A stretch of 33,002 nucleotides of DNA from positions 1 to 33,002 of the forward strand of contig JAZLJW010000197.1 of assembly GCA_045597345.1 (NCBI GenBank), read 5' to 3'. Source of the DNA: Treponema_I sp045597345. Lineage in GTDB: Bacteria; Spirochaetota; Spirochaetia; Treponematales; Treponemataceae. This document shows, piece after piece, positions 26,250-32,834 of the stretch. The notes beneath the pieces were generated by a model. It ran no database searches and had not been told where the DNA came from. It worked only from the letters and a program-made list of their open reading frames with translations. The position numbers and the translations under genes were made by a program. Within the stretch, counting starts at the first letter, position 1. Each line of letters begins with the position of its first letter.

Positions 26250-27245
26250 ATGGGATTACGACATTACAGCAAAATTAGGTGTTCAAGATGCGGAGACCAG
26301 GCTTATTTTTGGTCACACTTTACAATGTGGTATTACGGTGAAAATCTTGAAGACAGTATCGGAAATTTGAAGTATAAAATATTTGTTCTTAGGGGAGAAA
26401 CTTGGCCTGACGATTATATAGACACTGATGTAGCGTATCCGCCATATTATTGCCAAACCTGCAGAGACATTCTTGCTAGGGAGCAGCAACAAAGAGCGGC
26501 CGCTCCTGTACAACAGCAGACAGTTGTTACTCAGGTTCATCCGCAGAACATCATCGTAAACGGCAAGCAGGGAAATGCTGGAACACTGTGCAATGTATCG
26601 TTCAGTCTGGGTCTTGGTTCCAATTGGGATGACCTTTCTGGAGGCACAATCACCAATAATTCCGAGTACTCAAGCGGAGATATACTCATAAATTACTATC
26701 TTGTAGAAAACGACGACGAGAATAAGAAGCATCTGATGAAGCAGGTACACATATCTTTGCTTAATCCCGGCGTAACCATTCCTGTTGAATTTGGTTCCGA
26801 AAGCCTCAGCAATATTCCTTCCGGAACGTATGTTCCCTATGTCACCGTTTCAGAATTGATGGCAAACGGAATGTATGCTGAAATCTATAAAACGTACTTT
26901 GGAAGTGGAGAAATTGCTGCAAGACGTGAATATTCACCAAAATCAGTTGCACCAAAAACATCTGCACTAAAGCCTGTTGTCCAAAAGCCAGCTGAAAATA
27001 AATCTTCCCAAAATAAACCTGAAGTACCGAAACCTGCTGCACCGAAACCAGCTGCAAAACCGGCAAAACAACCCCCAGTTACCGCAAAAAAATGCGCAAG
27101 TTGCGGCTCTGATTTACCGGCAGGTGCATCGTTCTGCATCAAGTGTGGAACAAAAGTTCAGGAACATATTTTCTGCTATAAATGCGGAACAAAACTTCCA
27201 GCCGATGCAGCTTTCTGCGTTACGTGCGGAACAAAACTGAAATAA
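26250..27245 (+). CDS. Zinc-ribbon protein with beta-rich middle domain
   Basis: 331 residues; AGGAG (26236-26240) is nine bases before the ATG. Layout: an N-terminal Cys4 site made of CSRC (11-14) and CQTC (about 70); a Gln-rich stretch; a predicted beta-rich domain (about 110-220) containing GTLCNVSFSLGLGSNWDD and VHISLLNPGVTIPVEF, which reads like a CARDB/Ig-type fold; a Pro/Lys/Ala-rich linker (about 228-277) with repeated KPAAPK motifs; and two C-terminal zinc ribbons, CASCG...CIKCG and CYKCG...CVTCG. There is no signal peptide, so it is likely cytosolic. Function unknown. It opens a run of related zinc-ribbon genes. The 116-bp repeat block starts 14 bases after its stop. Confidence 0.75.
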   Translation: MGLRHYSKIRCSRCGDQAYFWSHFTMWYYGENLEDSIGNLKYKIFVLRGETWPDDYIDTDVAYPPYYCQTCRDILAREQQQRAAAPVQQQTVVTQVHPQNIIVNGKQGNAGTLCNVSFSLGLGSNWDDLSGGTITNNSEYSSGDILINYYLVENDDENKKHLMKQVHISLLNPGVTIPVEFGSESLSNIPSGTYVPYVTVSELMANGMYAEIYKTYFGSGEIAARREYSPKSVAPKTSALKPVVQKPAENKSSQNKPEVPKPAAPKPAAKPAKQPPVTAKKCASCGSDLPAGASFCIKCGTKVQEHIFCYKCGTKLPADAAFCVTCGTKLK

Positions 27246-27258
27246 TTTTTGCTTCCGC

Positions 27259-27513
27259 TGCCGCGGAGGCTTATAAGGAGGGGTGACAAAAATACATCCG
27301 TGTATTTTTGTCACATGCAGTTGAAAAAGCGTTGCTTTTCCAACTGCGTATACAGCACCTCCATGTGCTGCCGCTGCCGCGGTGGCTTATAAGGAGGTGT
27401 GACAAAAATACATCCGTGAATTTTTGTCACATGCAGTTGAAAAAGCGTTGCTTTTCCAACTGTGTATACAGCACCTCCATGTGCTGCCGCTGCCGCGGTG
27501 GCTTATTAAGGAG
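27259..27513 (+). repeat. Tandem 116-bp hairpin/Shine-Dalgarno repeat, units 1 and 2
   Basis: The block starts with a terminal module (TGCCGCGG, AGGC, TTATAAGGAG; 27259-27280), followed by two full units with period 116 (27283-27398 and 27399-27513). Each unit carries hairpin 1, GTGACAAAAATACA around TCCG (27283-27314 in unit 1, 14 perfect pairs). Hairpin 2 is GCAGTTGAAAAAGC/GCTTTTCCAACTGC (27317-27347). Hairpin 3 is CAGCAC/GTGCTG (27353-27370). The unit then ends in the terminal module. CACCTCC (27356-27362) is perfectly complementary to GGAGGTG (27393-27399). Unit 2 has an extra T (TTATTAAGGAG) and ends six bases before the ATG of the next gene, so it supplies that gene's ribosome-binding site. 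Confidence 0.85.
27315..27392 (+). CDS. Cys-rich 25-codon mini-ORF inside repeat unit 1
   Basis: ATG to TAA, beginning MQLKKRC and ending CCRCRGGL, with five cysteines and six basic residues in 25. The TAA overlaps the unit's TTATAAGGAG, so the stop directly precedes a Shine-Dalgarno, as in translationally coupled leaders. There is no ribosome-binding site for its own ATG, and the sequence is dominated by palindromes, so coding is doubtful. In unit 2 the extra T removes the stop and the frame runs into the next gene. Confidence 0.2.
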   Translation: MQLKKRCFSNCVYSTSMCCRCRGGL

Positions 27514-27519
27514 AGTACA

Positions 27520-27942
27520 ATGGCATTCTGTAAAAACTGTGGATCAGAATTAGTAGAGGGAGCCGCATTCTGCATGAAATGCGGTTCAAAAGTAGACGGA
27601 GCACAAGCAACATCAGCTGCTCCTGCCGCATCAAACACTCAGTGGAGAAGTGGAATTGTAAAGTATAAGCATCTGTATATCGTAGACGGCTGCGATTTAG
27701 TTTGCGGTAAAGTAAAAAACTGTGAATGCTGTAAAAAACCATTTACCGGCTTGATAAAAAACGGCAATTTCGGCTTTACCAATTTTACCGGCTGCAATGT
27801 TGTGTATGCCGGCTTTGGAGGCAAAAAAGCATTACATTTCTGCAGTACTGACTGTGCAAAAAAATGGATTGATGCAGAAGGCTCAAAATACCACGATTGG
27901 GCCCATGCAAGTATGAGACAAAACATTCAGGAAATTTTTTAA
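27520..27942 (+). CDS. Zinc-ribbon protein with C-terminal CxxCKKxF/CSTxC zinc module
   Basis: 140 residues from the ATG at 27520; AAGGAG at 27508-27513, the end of repeat unit 2, gives a six-base spacing. The same frame is open upstream through the repeat, but that extension is only translated repeat. An N-terminal zinc ribbon (CKNCGSELVEGAAFCMKCG) is followed by an Ala-rich linker (about 28-40). The C-terminal domain contains CECCKKPF and, about 40 residues on, FCSTDCAKKW, a likely second metal site of MYM/TRASH-like appearance. A similar CxxCKKxF...CSTxC arrangement occurs in the partial gene at 32835. No signal peptide. Function unknown. Confidence 0.75.
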   Translation: MAFCKNCGSELVEGAAFCMKCGSKVDGAQATSAAPAASNTQWRSGIVKYKHLYIVDGCDLVCGKVKNCECCKKPFTGLIKNGNFGFTNFTGCNVVYAGFGGKKALHFCSTDCAKKWIDAEGSKYHDWAHASMRQNIQEIF

Positions 27943-27962
27943 CCCCATACAGCTGTACATTG

Positions 27963-28088
27963 CAGGACGGTTTCCCTGTGGAGCATTCAATGACTCCCTT
28001 AAGGCAATAAGAGAACGAGGTTTTTTCACAAACCGTCTGAGTTCCTCACCGTGGCCGGTGGCCGGAAACGTGAACGTCCTGGGTTTTT
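27963..28088 (+). ncRNA. Candidate structured RNA ending in a T7 terminator
   Basis: CAGGACG (27963-27969) pairs with CGTCCTG (28075-28081), and the adjoining GTTTCC (27970-27975) pairs with GGAAAC (28064-28069), leaving a five-base bulge. The interior holds smaller stems (GGTTT/AAACC at 28019-28034 and GGCC-GGT-GGCC near 28053-28063). The outer stem is followed by GG and seven Ts (28084-28090 region), as in an intrinsic terminator. GTGAACGT (28070-28077) can alternatively pair with ACGTTCAC (28111-28118), which would open the stem. It may be the terminator of the gene ending at 27942 or a separate small RNA. No known family recognised. Confidence 0.35.
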
Positions 28089-28126
28089 TTATCATGTGGG
28101 ACTGTCTGATACGTTCACCTTGTGGT

Positions 28127-28196
28127 GTCATTCCGAACTTGTTTCGGAATCTCAACGCTACATTTTGTATAGATGCTGAAATAAATTCAGCATGAC
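28127..28196. repeat. REPIN-like pair of hairpins, copy 2
   Basis: ATTCCGAA (28130-28137) pairs with TTCGGAAT (28143-28150), and ATGCTGAA (28173-28180) pairs with TTCAGCAT (28186-28193), all bounded by GTCA and TGAC. Relative to copy 1 (23584-23643) the first stem has changed on both sides, keeping its pairing. Confidence 0.75.
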
Positions 28197-28221
28197 GGAA
28201 CTTATTGGATAACCCCGATAT

Positions 28222-28380
28222 CGCACATCCATGTGCAACCATTGCCGCGGAGGCTTATAAGGAGGTGTGACAAAAATACATCCATGTATTTTTGTCACAT
28301 GCAGTTGAAAAAGCGTTGCTTTTCCAACTGCGTATACAGCACCTCCATGTGCTGCCGCTGCCGCGGTGACTTATAAGGAG
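28222..28380 (+). repeat. 116-bp hairpin/Shine-Dalgarno repeat, unit 3 with an extra terminal module
   Basis: A partial unit (GCAC-ATCCAT-GTGC hairpin at 28223-28236 and terminal module 28243-28264) precedes a complete unit (28267-28380) with the same three hairpins as units 1 and 2. The last module ends in TTATAAGGAG at 28380, six bases before the ATG of the LRR gene, which it provides with a ribosome-binding site. Its mini-ORF (28299-28376) ends CCRCRGDL, and the partial unit encodes MCNHCRGGL-stop (28231-28260), so the C-x-x-C-R-G ending recurs. Confidence 0.85.
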
Positions 28381-28386
28381 AGACAA

Positions 28387-30279
28387 ATGTCAAAGACAAT
28401 CGACAACATCATTTATTCAGACGACATGAAAACAGTAGAAGGAGTAGAAAATAAAGAAATCACTTCAGCTGTTATTAAAGAAGGCGTGACAACGATTGAT
28501 TGGGAAGTATTCATGGGTTGTACACAATTACAAAGAGTTGACATACCAGATAGCGTAACATATATAAAACCCAGAGCGTTCTATAATTGTACAAATTTAA
28601 AGGAAATACATATAACGAATTTGTCAGCCTGGATTGAACTTGATTTCGAGCAAAATCCATTACACTCTAAAAACATAACACTCTATTTGAACAATGAACC
28701 AGTAGATTTTACGGATTTTGTTATTCCTGAAGGAACTAAAAAAATTGGAATAAATGCGTTTTTAGAGTGTAAAAACTTACAGACTGTTGTTGTTCCAAAA
28801 AGTGTAGCATCGATTGGTGCTGGCGCTTTCTATGAATGTTCCAATGTACAGAGTTTTGTCCTTCCAGAGGGTGTAACATCAATTGGCAACTTGGCGTTCT
28901 GCAGGTGCTCAAGCGTGCAGAGTTTTGTTCTTCCAGCAGGGGTAACAGAAATACAAAAGTCAGCTTTTTCGAGTTGTTCAAACCTGAAAAGCATAACAAT
29001 TCCTGTCAGCGTAACAAAAATTGGTGAAAATTCGTTTCAGTACTGCACGAATCTGCAGGAAGTTATATATCTTGGATCTGCAAAAGACTGGAGCAAGATA
29101 AAATTTACTAAAAGCAAAGAGAAAACTGAGTTAAAGAAATTAATAAAAGACTTTGCGGTGCAGGAAGCAAAAGACGCAAAAAATAAAGCAAAAGACGCAA
29201 AAATTAAAGAAATTCAAACTGCCAGTGTTGAAGGATTTATGACTGCGATGAAAGAAGACTATCCTTCTTTCAAATTCCAGATTTTGAATTCAACAAGTGC
29301 AAATCAAGTTGTGTTCATAATGGGTGGAAAAAACGCAACAGTCATTCAATTGAGTTCAAACGTAGCGACCTGGAATGAGAAAGTTCAGAAATTCCTGTCA
29401 ATTTTCTGTGATGAATCAAAAACCAATACGGAAATAGAAGGAGCTATTAAAGCAAATAAAATTAAAATCGCAGCAATAAAAAAGAATTTTGCAAAACCGC
29501 AAATAGAAGCTGATGAAATGAATCTGTTCATTGACGAACTTCCAGAAATGAAAAACGAAGTTAAAAACAGTTTTAGCACTGATTCTTGTTCATTTTTTTA
29601 TTACGCAAAAATAAAGAAGTTAACTTTTGCAAGAAATACTTTGATGGACAGATGTACATTCTATAGACAGAGAAATTTTGAAAGCATAGTTCTTCCGGAA
29701 AATGTAACCGTAATTGAGAAAAGTGCTTTCTCAGGTTGTGAAAATTTGCAAAGTATTATTCTTCCAGAAATTATAACCTCTATTGAAGGAAGTGCTTTTT
29801 TCGAGTGTAAAAATTTGTTGAGTATAGTCATACCGCCAAATGTAACTTCAATTGGTAGAAATGCATTTCAATTTTGTACCAACTTGCAAAACGTTACGAT
29901 TCCAGAAAGTGTTACAAAAATTGAAGACTTTGCATTCAAAAATTGTAAAATCGATAATTTAACGCACACACTTTTAAAGATTGAAAATGGTTGTTGTCTG
30001 TCAAGTGATGGGAAAAAAGTTCTATATCGTTCAAATTATAATATGCAGGAAATTGTAATTCCAGATGGTGTAACCACGATTGGTGATTTTGCCTTCCAAG
30101 GTTGTGGCAACTTACAGAGTGTTGTTCTTCCAAAAAGTGTAGCAAAGATTAACTGGTATTCATTTTCGGAATGTCCAAACTTAACCATAACTTTTGATGG
30201 AACAAAAGAAGAATGGGAAAAAGTTGAAGGCTGTGAAATTCCTGGTAAATCGAATGTGAATGTGCAGTTCACTAAATAA
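28387..30279 (+). CDS. BspA-type leucine-rich repeat protein (LRR_5)
   Basis: 630 residues from the ATG at 28387, six bases after GGAG of the repeat module. Two blocks of about 23-residue LRR_5 repeats (pattern I...AF..C.NL..V.IP.SVT.I) span roughly 25-245 and 430-620. They are separated by a lysine-rich helical segment (about 240-275, with repeated KDAKNKAKDAK) and an alpha/beta insert (about 276-425) of unknown fold. Unlike surface BspA proteins there is no signal peptide, lipobox or sorting signal, so a cytoplasmic protein-binding role is more likely, or export by an unusual route. The gene is markedly AT-rich compared with the metabolic genes of the window, consistent with horizontal origin. 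LRR_5 families are expanded in host-associated treponemes and protists. Confidence 0.88.
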   Translation: MSKTIDNIIYSDDMKTVEGVENKEITSAVIKEGVTTIDWEVFMGCTQLQRVDIPDSVTYIKPRAFYNCTNLKEIHITNLSAWIELDFEQNPLHSKNITLYLNNEPVDFTDFVIPEGTKKIGINAFLECKNLQTVVVPKSVASIGAGAFYECSNVQSFVLPEGVTSIGNLAFCRCSSVQSFVLPAGVTEIQKSAFSSCSNLKSITIPVSVTKIGENSFQYCTNLQEVIYLGSAKDWSKIKFTKSKEKTELKKLIKDFAVQEAKDAKNKAKDAKIKEIQTASVEGFMTAMKEDYPSFKFQILNSTSANQVVFIMGGKNATVIQLSSNVATWNEKVQKFLSIFCDESKTNTEIEGAIKANKIKIAAIKKNFAKPQIEADEMNLFIDELPEMKNEVKNSFSTDSCSFFYYAKIKKLTFARNTLMDRCTFYRQRNFESIVLPENVTVIEKSAFSGCENLQSIILPEIITSIEGSAFFECKNLLSIVIPPNVTSIGRNAFQFCTNLQNVTIPESVTKIEDFAFKNCKIDNLTHTLLKIENGCCLSSDGKKVLYRSNYNMQEIVIPDGVTTIGDFAFQGCGNLQSVVLPKSVAKINWYSFSECPNLTITFDGTKEEWEKVEGCEIPGKSNVNVQFTK

Positions 30280-30318
30280 GTTCGATTCTCTTAAAACGCC
30301 TCCAAATTTGAGTACGGG

Positions 30319-30341
30319 GCTGCCTGAACGTATCAGGTAGC
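30319..30341 (+). terminator. Hairpin after the LRR gene, possible weak terminator
   Basis: GCTGCCTGA (30319-30327) pairs with TCAGGTAGC (30333-30341), with one G:U. It is followed only by a short CTTTT tract (30348-30352 region), so termination would be weak. Confidence 0.35.
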
Positions 30342-30410
30342 ACCTTGCTTTTATCTGCCCTCAACCCTAAATACCAGCCCGTTCTTCCACTGTAAAGTAC
30401 CGTTGTTTTA

Positions 30411-30419
30411 TGCTATACT
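30411..30419 (+). promoter_or_regulatory. Extended -10 promoter, TGCTATACT
   Basis: TG-C-TATACT (30411-30419) is an extended -10 element. No clear -35 box is seen, which extended -10 promoters tolerate. The predicted start site coincides with the ATG at 30426, and there is no Shine-Dalgarno, so a leaderless mRNA is plausible. Confidence 0.4.
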
Positions 30420-30425
30420 GAAACC

Positions 30426-31997
30426 ATGCAGGAAAGACGGTATCCGGTTGGAATTCAGACACTTAAAGATATCATTGAAGGAAATTATCTCTACATAGAC
30501 AAGACTGGATTGGTTTATGACCTGTGCCAGCGCTATAAGTGCGTTTTCTTGAGCCGACCCCGCCGTTTCGGGAAGTCTCTTCTTGTGTCTACACTTAAGG
30601 AATATTTTTCCGGAAACAGGGAACTCTTCTCAGGCCTAAAAATCTCAGAACTTGAAAAGGAATGGATTGAATACCCTGTTCTGCAGTTCAACATGAGTTC
30701 CCTTAAGCGGGATACCGTTGAAGAAATAAAGCAGGGAATGGGAGTAAAACTTGATGAATATGAGGCTATGTACGGTATTACCGAAAAAGCCTTGAACATT
30801 AATGATCGTCTTACCATTCTTATCAGGCGCGCTCACGAAAAGACCGGCCACAAAGTCGTAATCTTAATTGACGAATATGATGCCCCTCTTCTGAACGTGA
30901 TTTATGAAGAAAACATGAATGCAGTCCGCCATACTCTGAGAAGCTTTTACTCTCCGATTAAAGACTGTGACGAGCACATTCAGTTTGCATTCATGACAGG
31001 AATCACGAAATTCAGTCAGCTGAGCATTTTCAGCGAACTGAACAACCTTGCTAAAATCAGTCTGGACGACGATTACAGTGCCATCTGCGGAATCACACAA
31101 GCAGAAATCGATACCTGTATGCATGAAGACATTGAGTTGCTTTCTGAAAAACTGAAACTTACTTACGATGAAACCCACGCCCAGCTGAAGCAGATGTATG
31201 ACGGTTATCACTTCAGTGCGGATTCAGAAGACATTTACAACCCCTTCAGCCTTCTCAGCTGTTTTGCTGCCGGCAGGATAAAGAACTTCTGGTTTGACAG
31301 TGCGACCCCTTCGTTTCTGATTAAAGCCATGAAGAAATTCAATTTCAGGATAAATGAAACGGAAAAGCTGGAATGTCAGGAGGAACAGTTTGATGTTTCT
31401 GCCACGGATCTTGAATCTGCCATTCCTCTCCTGTATCAGTCGGGATATCTGACGATAAAAGGTTATGAACCCCGTTTCAGGAAATATTTTTTGAACATGC
31501 CCAATGATGAAGTCCGCTATGGGCTGATGAAATCACTGATTCCATCTGTTTTCTGCAATTCGGACCAGAAAAATGATTTTTGGATTGATAAATTTGTTAC
31601 GGATATTGAAGAAGGCAACCTGGAATCTTTCATGGAGCGTCTTGAAGCCCTCGTCATGTCTGTTCCGTATGCAACCGGAGACAAAGCCGAACTGGTGACA
31701 GAACAGAGTGTTCAGAATGCATTCTTCCTCATCTTCAACCTGATGGGGCAGTTTACCCGCGCAGAAGTCCACACATTGAAAGGCAGAAGTGACTGCATTG
31801 TAGAGACTTCAGATGCTGTGTACCTTTTTGAATTCAAACTCAGCAAGAACGGAACCGCTGCAGAAGCCCTTGCCCAGATTGGCGACAAATCCTACGCCTG
31901 TTCCTTTGAACCTTCCAGTAAAAAAATTGTAAAGGTTGGTGTTGCCTTCAACAGCGCCAGCAGAACCTTTGACCAATATGTAACCGAAATTCGATAA
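30426..31997 (+). CDS. AAA-ATPase-like / PD-(D/E)XK nuclease-like protein
   Basis: 523 residues, full length for the AAA-ATPase_like + PDDEXK_9 family common in treponemes and Bacteroidetes. The N-terminus has the family opening (PVGIQTLKDIIEGNYLYIDKT) and a P-loop-like SRPRRFGKSLLVSTL (about 38-52). Walker B is VVILIDEYDAPLL (about 143-155), followed by MTGITKFSQLSIFSELNNL, a sensor region. The C-terminal nuclease-like core has GRSDCIVET (Asp near 455) and YLFEFKLSK (Glu-x-Lys near 469-471), so the D...ExK triad is intact. The biological role of this family is not established; links to mobile elements or defence have been suggested by its patchy spread. The start at 30426 agrees with the family N-terminus but lacks a ribosome-binding site. 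Confidence 0.9.
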   Translation: MQERRYPVGIQTLKDIIEGNYLYIDKTGLVYDLCQRYKCVFLSRPRRFGKSLLVSTLKEYFSGNRELFSGLKISELEKEWIEYPVLQFNMSSLKRDTVEEIKQGMGVKLDEYEAMYGITEKALNINDRLTILIRRAHEKTGHKVVILIDEYDAPLLNVIYEENMNAVRHTLRSFYSPIKDCDEHIQFAFMTGITKFSQLSIFSELNNLAKISLDDDYSAICGITQAEIDTCMHEDIELLSEKLKLTYDETHAQLKQMYDGYHFSADSEDIYNPFSLLSCFAAGRIKNFWFDSATPSFLIKAMKKFNFRINETEKLECQEEQFDVSATDLESAIPLLYQSGYLTIKGYEPRFRKYFLNMPNDEVRYGLMKSLIPSVFCNSDQKNDFWIDKFVTDIEEGNLESFMERLEALVMSVPYATGDKAELVTEQSVQNAFFLIFNLMGQFTRAEVHTLKGRSDCIVETSDAVYLFEFKLSKNGTAAEALAQIGDKSYACSFEPSSKKIVKVGVAFNSASRTFDQYVTEIR

Positions 31998-32046
31998 CTA
32001 TATTTTCTCTAATCAAAGGCTATGTCCGTAAAAAGTGTTGCCTATT

Positions 32047-32070
32047 GTCACCCTGAACTAGTTTCAGGGT
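32047..32070. repeat. Half REPIN-like hairpin inside the MITE-like element
   Basis: GTCA (32047-32050) is followed by ACCCTGAA (32050-32057), loop CTAGT and TTCAGGGT (32063-32070). The layout matches the first hairpin of the two REPIN-like copies, with the stem bases changed on both sides. Confidence 0.6.
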
Positions 32071-32084
32071 CTCATTAAAACTCT

Positions 32085-32234
32085 ACAAATCTACCGGATT
32101 GCCAGTACATGCAAAACCGCTAGCTAGCGTTGCTATTGGTGAATCCCGGCGTAGAAACTATATATAGTTCATGCTGCCGCATTAACGCCGGGCTTCAACA
32201 ATTTTTGCCTGTACTGTCCCTCCTCTCGATTTGT
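32085..32234 (+). ncRNA. Structured repeat element, copy 2 (nested stems)
   Basis: It has the same architecture as 18387-18541. P1 is ACAAATC (32085-32091) with GATTTGT (32228-32234). P2 is CAGTACA plus GCAAAA (32103-32116) with 32203-32216, one mismatch. P3 is TGAATCCCGGCG (32140-32151) with 32186-32197, one mismatch. P4 is GTTCATGC (32167-32174) with 32179-32186, one mismatch. The palindrome CGCTAGCTAGCG is at 32118-32129. Blocks conserved with copy 1 include AAATCTACCGG, AAAACCGCTAGCTAGCGT, GCTATTGGTGAA, TTCAACAATTTTT and CCTCTCGATTT. No similarity is seen outside the element, so the unit boundary is close to P1. Here it lies within a MITE-like insertion, showing it can be carried by mobile DNA. 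Confidence 0.65.
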
Positions 32235-32423
32235 GGCATTTCTGTTCAATCTTTGTTGCTGTGTAGCATTCAGCAACACTTTTTATGGACATAGCGTAAT
32301 CAAAAAAAATCGGGAAAAATTCCCCTAAAATATCGGGAAATCATACCCTATCATTTTCTCATTTTCCTTTTAAACTTTTATTTGAATCACTATCTGCAAA
32401 AAAAGTGTCAGGAGATCTGCATT

Positions 32424-32810
32424 ATGATATGTCCCAGCTGCAAAAAAGAAATACGGGATGGATTAAAATTCTGTAATAAATGTGGTTCAAAAATAGAACC
32501 AGCTTCTGAAAAAACAGAACCAGCAACTAAAGTAATCTGCCCCAACTGCGGAAAAGAACTTAAACCGGGTCAGAAATTCTGCAACGGATGTGGAACAAAA
32601 ATTGAGGCAGCAAACAGTGCCGAACCACCAAAATCCGCCGAACCACCAAAAACTTCATCACAAACCAAATCTCCCAAAATATCTGAAAATGCACAACCAC
32701 CAGTAGATAACAGCAACATCATCGATTATAGAGATACTATTTTGGGAACCAGAATCGATCTGGATATGTCTTCTTTTGTTACTTACAAGGGAAATAAATT
32801 TAACGACTGA
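32424..32810 (+). CDS. Double zinc-ribbon protein with Pro-rich linker
   Basis: 128 residues from the ATG at 32424; AGGAG (32410-32414) is nine bases upstream. Two tandem zinc ribbons occupy the N-terminal half: CPSCKKEIRDGLKFCNKCG and CPNCGKELKPGQKFCNGCG. A Ser/Pro/Lys-rich linker with a duplicated SAEPPK motif follows. The C-terminal 30 residues (NIIDYRDTILGTRIDLDM and onward) may form a short conserved tail. There is no signal peptide or membrane helix. Its ribbons resemble those of the genes at 26250 and 27520. Function unknown. The next gene starts 24 bases after its stop with its own ribosome-binding site, so the two are likely one transcription unit. Confidence 0.75.
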   Translation: MICPSCKKEIRDGLKFCNKCGSKIEPASEKTEPATKVICPNCGKELKPGQKFCNGCGTKIEAANSAEPPKSAEPPKTSSQTKSPKISENAQPPVDNSNIIDYRDTILGTRIDLDMSSFVTYKGNKFND

Positions 32811-32834
32811 TTGCTGAATTGAGAGGAATAGAAA

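Larger units (their letters stand above)
32018..32296. mobile_element. MITE-like 279-bp element with inverted ends and 8-bp target duplication
   Basis: The ends are 23-base inverted repeats, 32019-32041 and 32273-32295, identical at 22 positions and starting GCTATGTCC. They are flanked by direct repeats TAATCAAA at 32010-32017 and 32297-32304, a probable 8-bp target-site duplication. No transposase is encoded, so movement would need one in trans; 8-bp duplications occur in several IS families (for example ISL3, IS66, IS1595), and the source is not identified. Inside lie a half REPIN hairpin (32047-32070), the second structured element (32085-32234) and a GTTGCTG/CAGCAAC hairpin (32255-32277). 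It sits between the AAA-like gene and a zinc-ribbon gene. Confidence 0.75.

Noticed and set aside
27283..27513. CRISPR array
   Set aside because: The repeats are 116 bp, nearly identical throughout with no variable spacers, and there are no cas genes.
27883..28242. 119-codon minus-strand frame across the spacer before the LRR gene
   Set aside because: It reads through the REPIN hairpins (giving FRHAEFISAS-like sequence) and the candidate RNA; it has no ribosome-binding site and overlaps the 3' end of a real gene.
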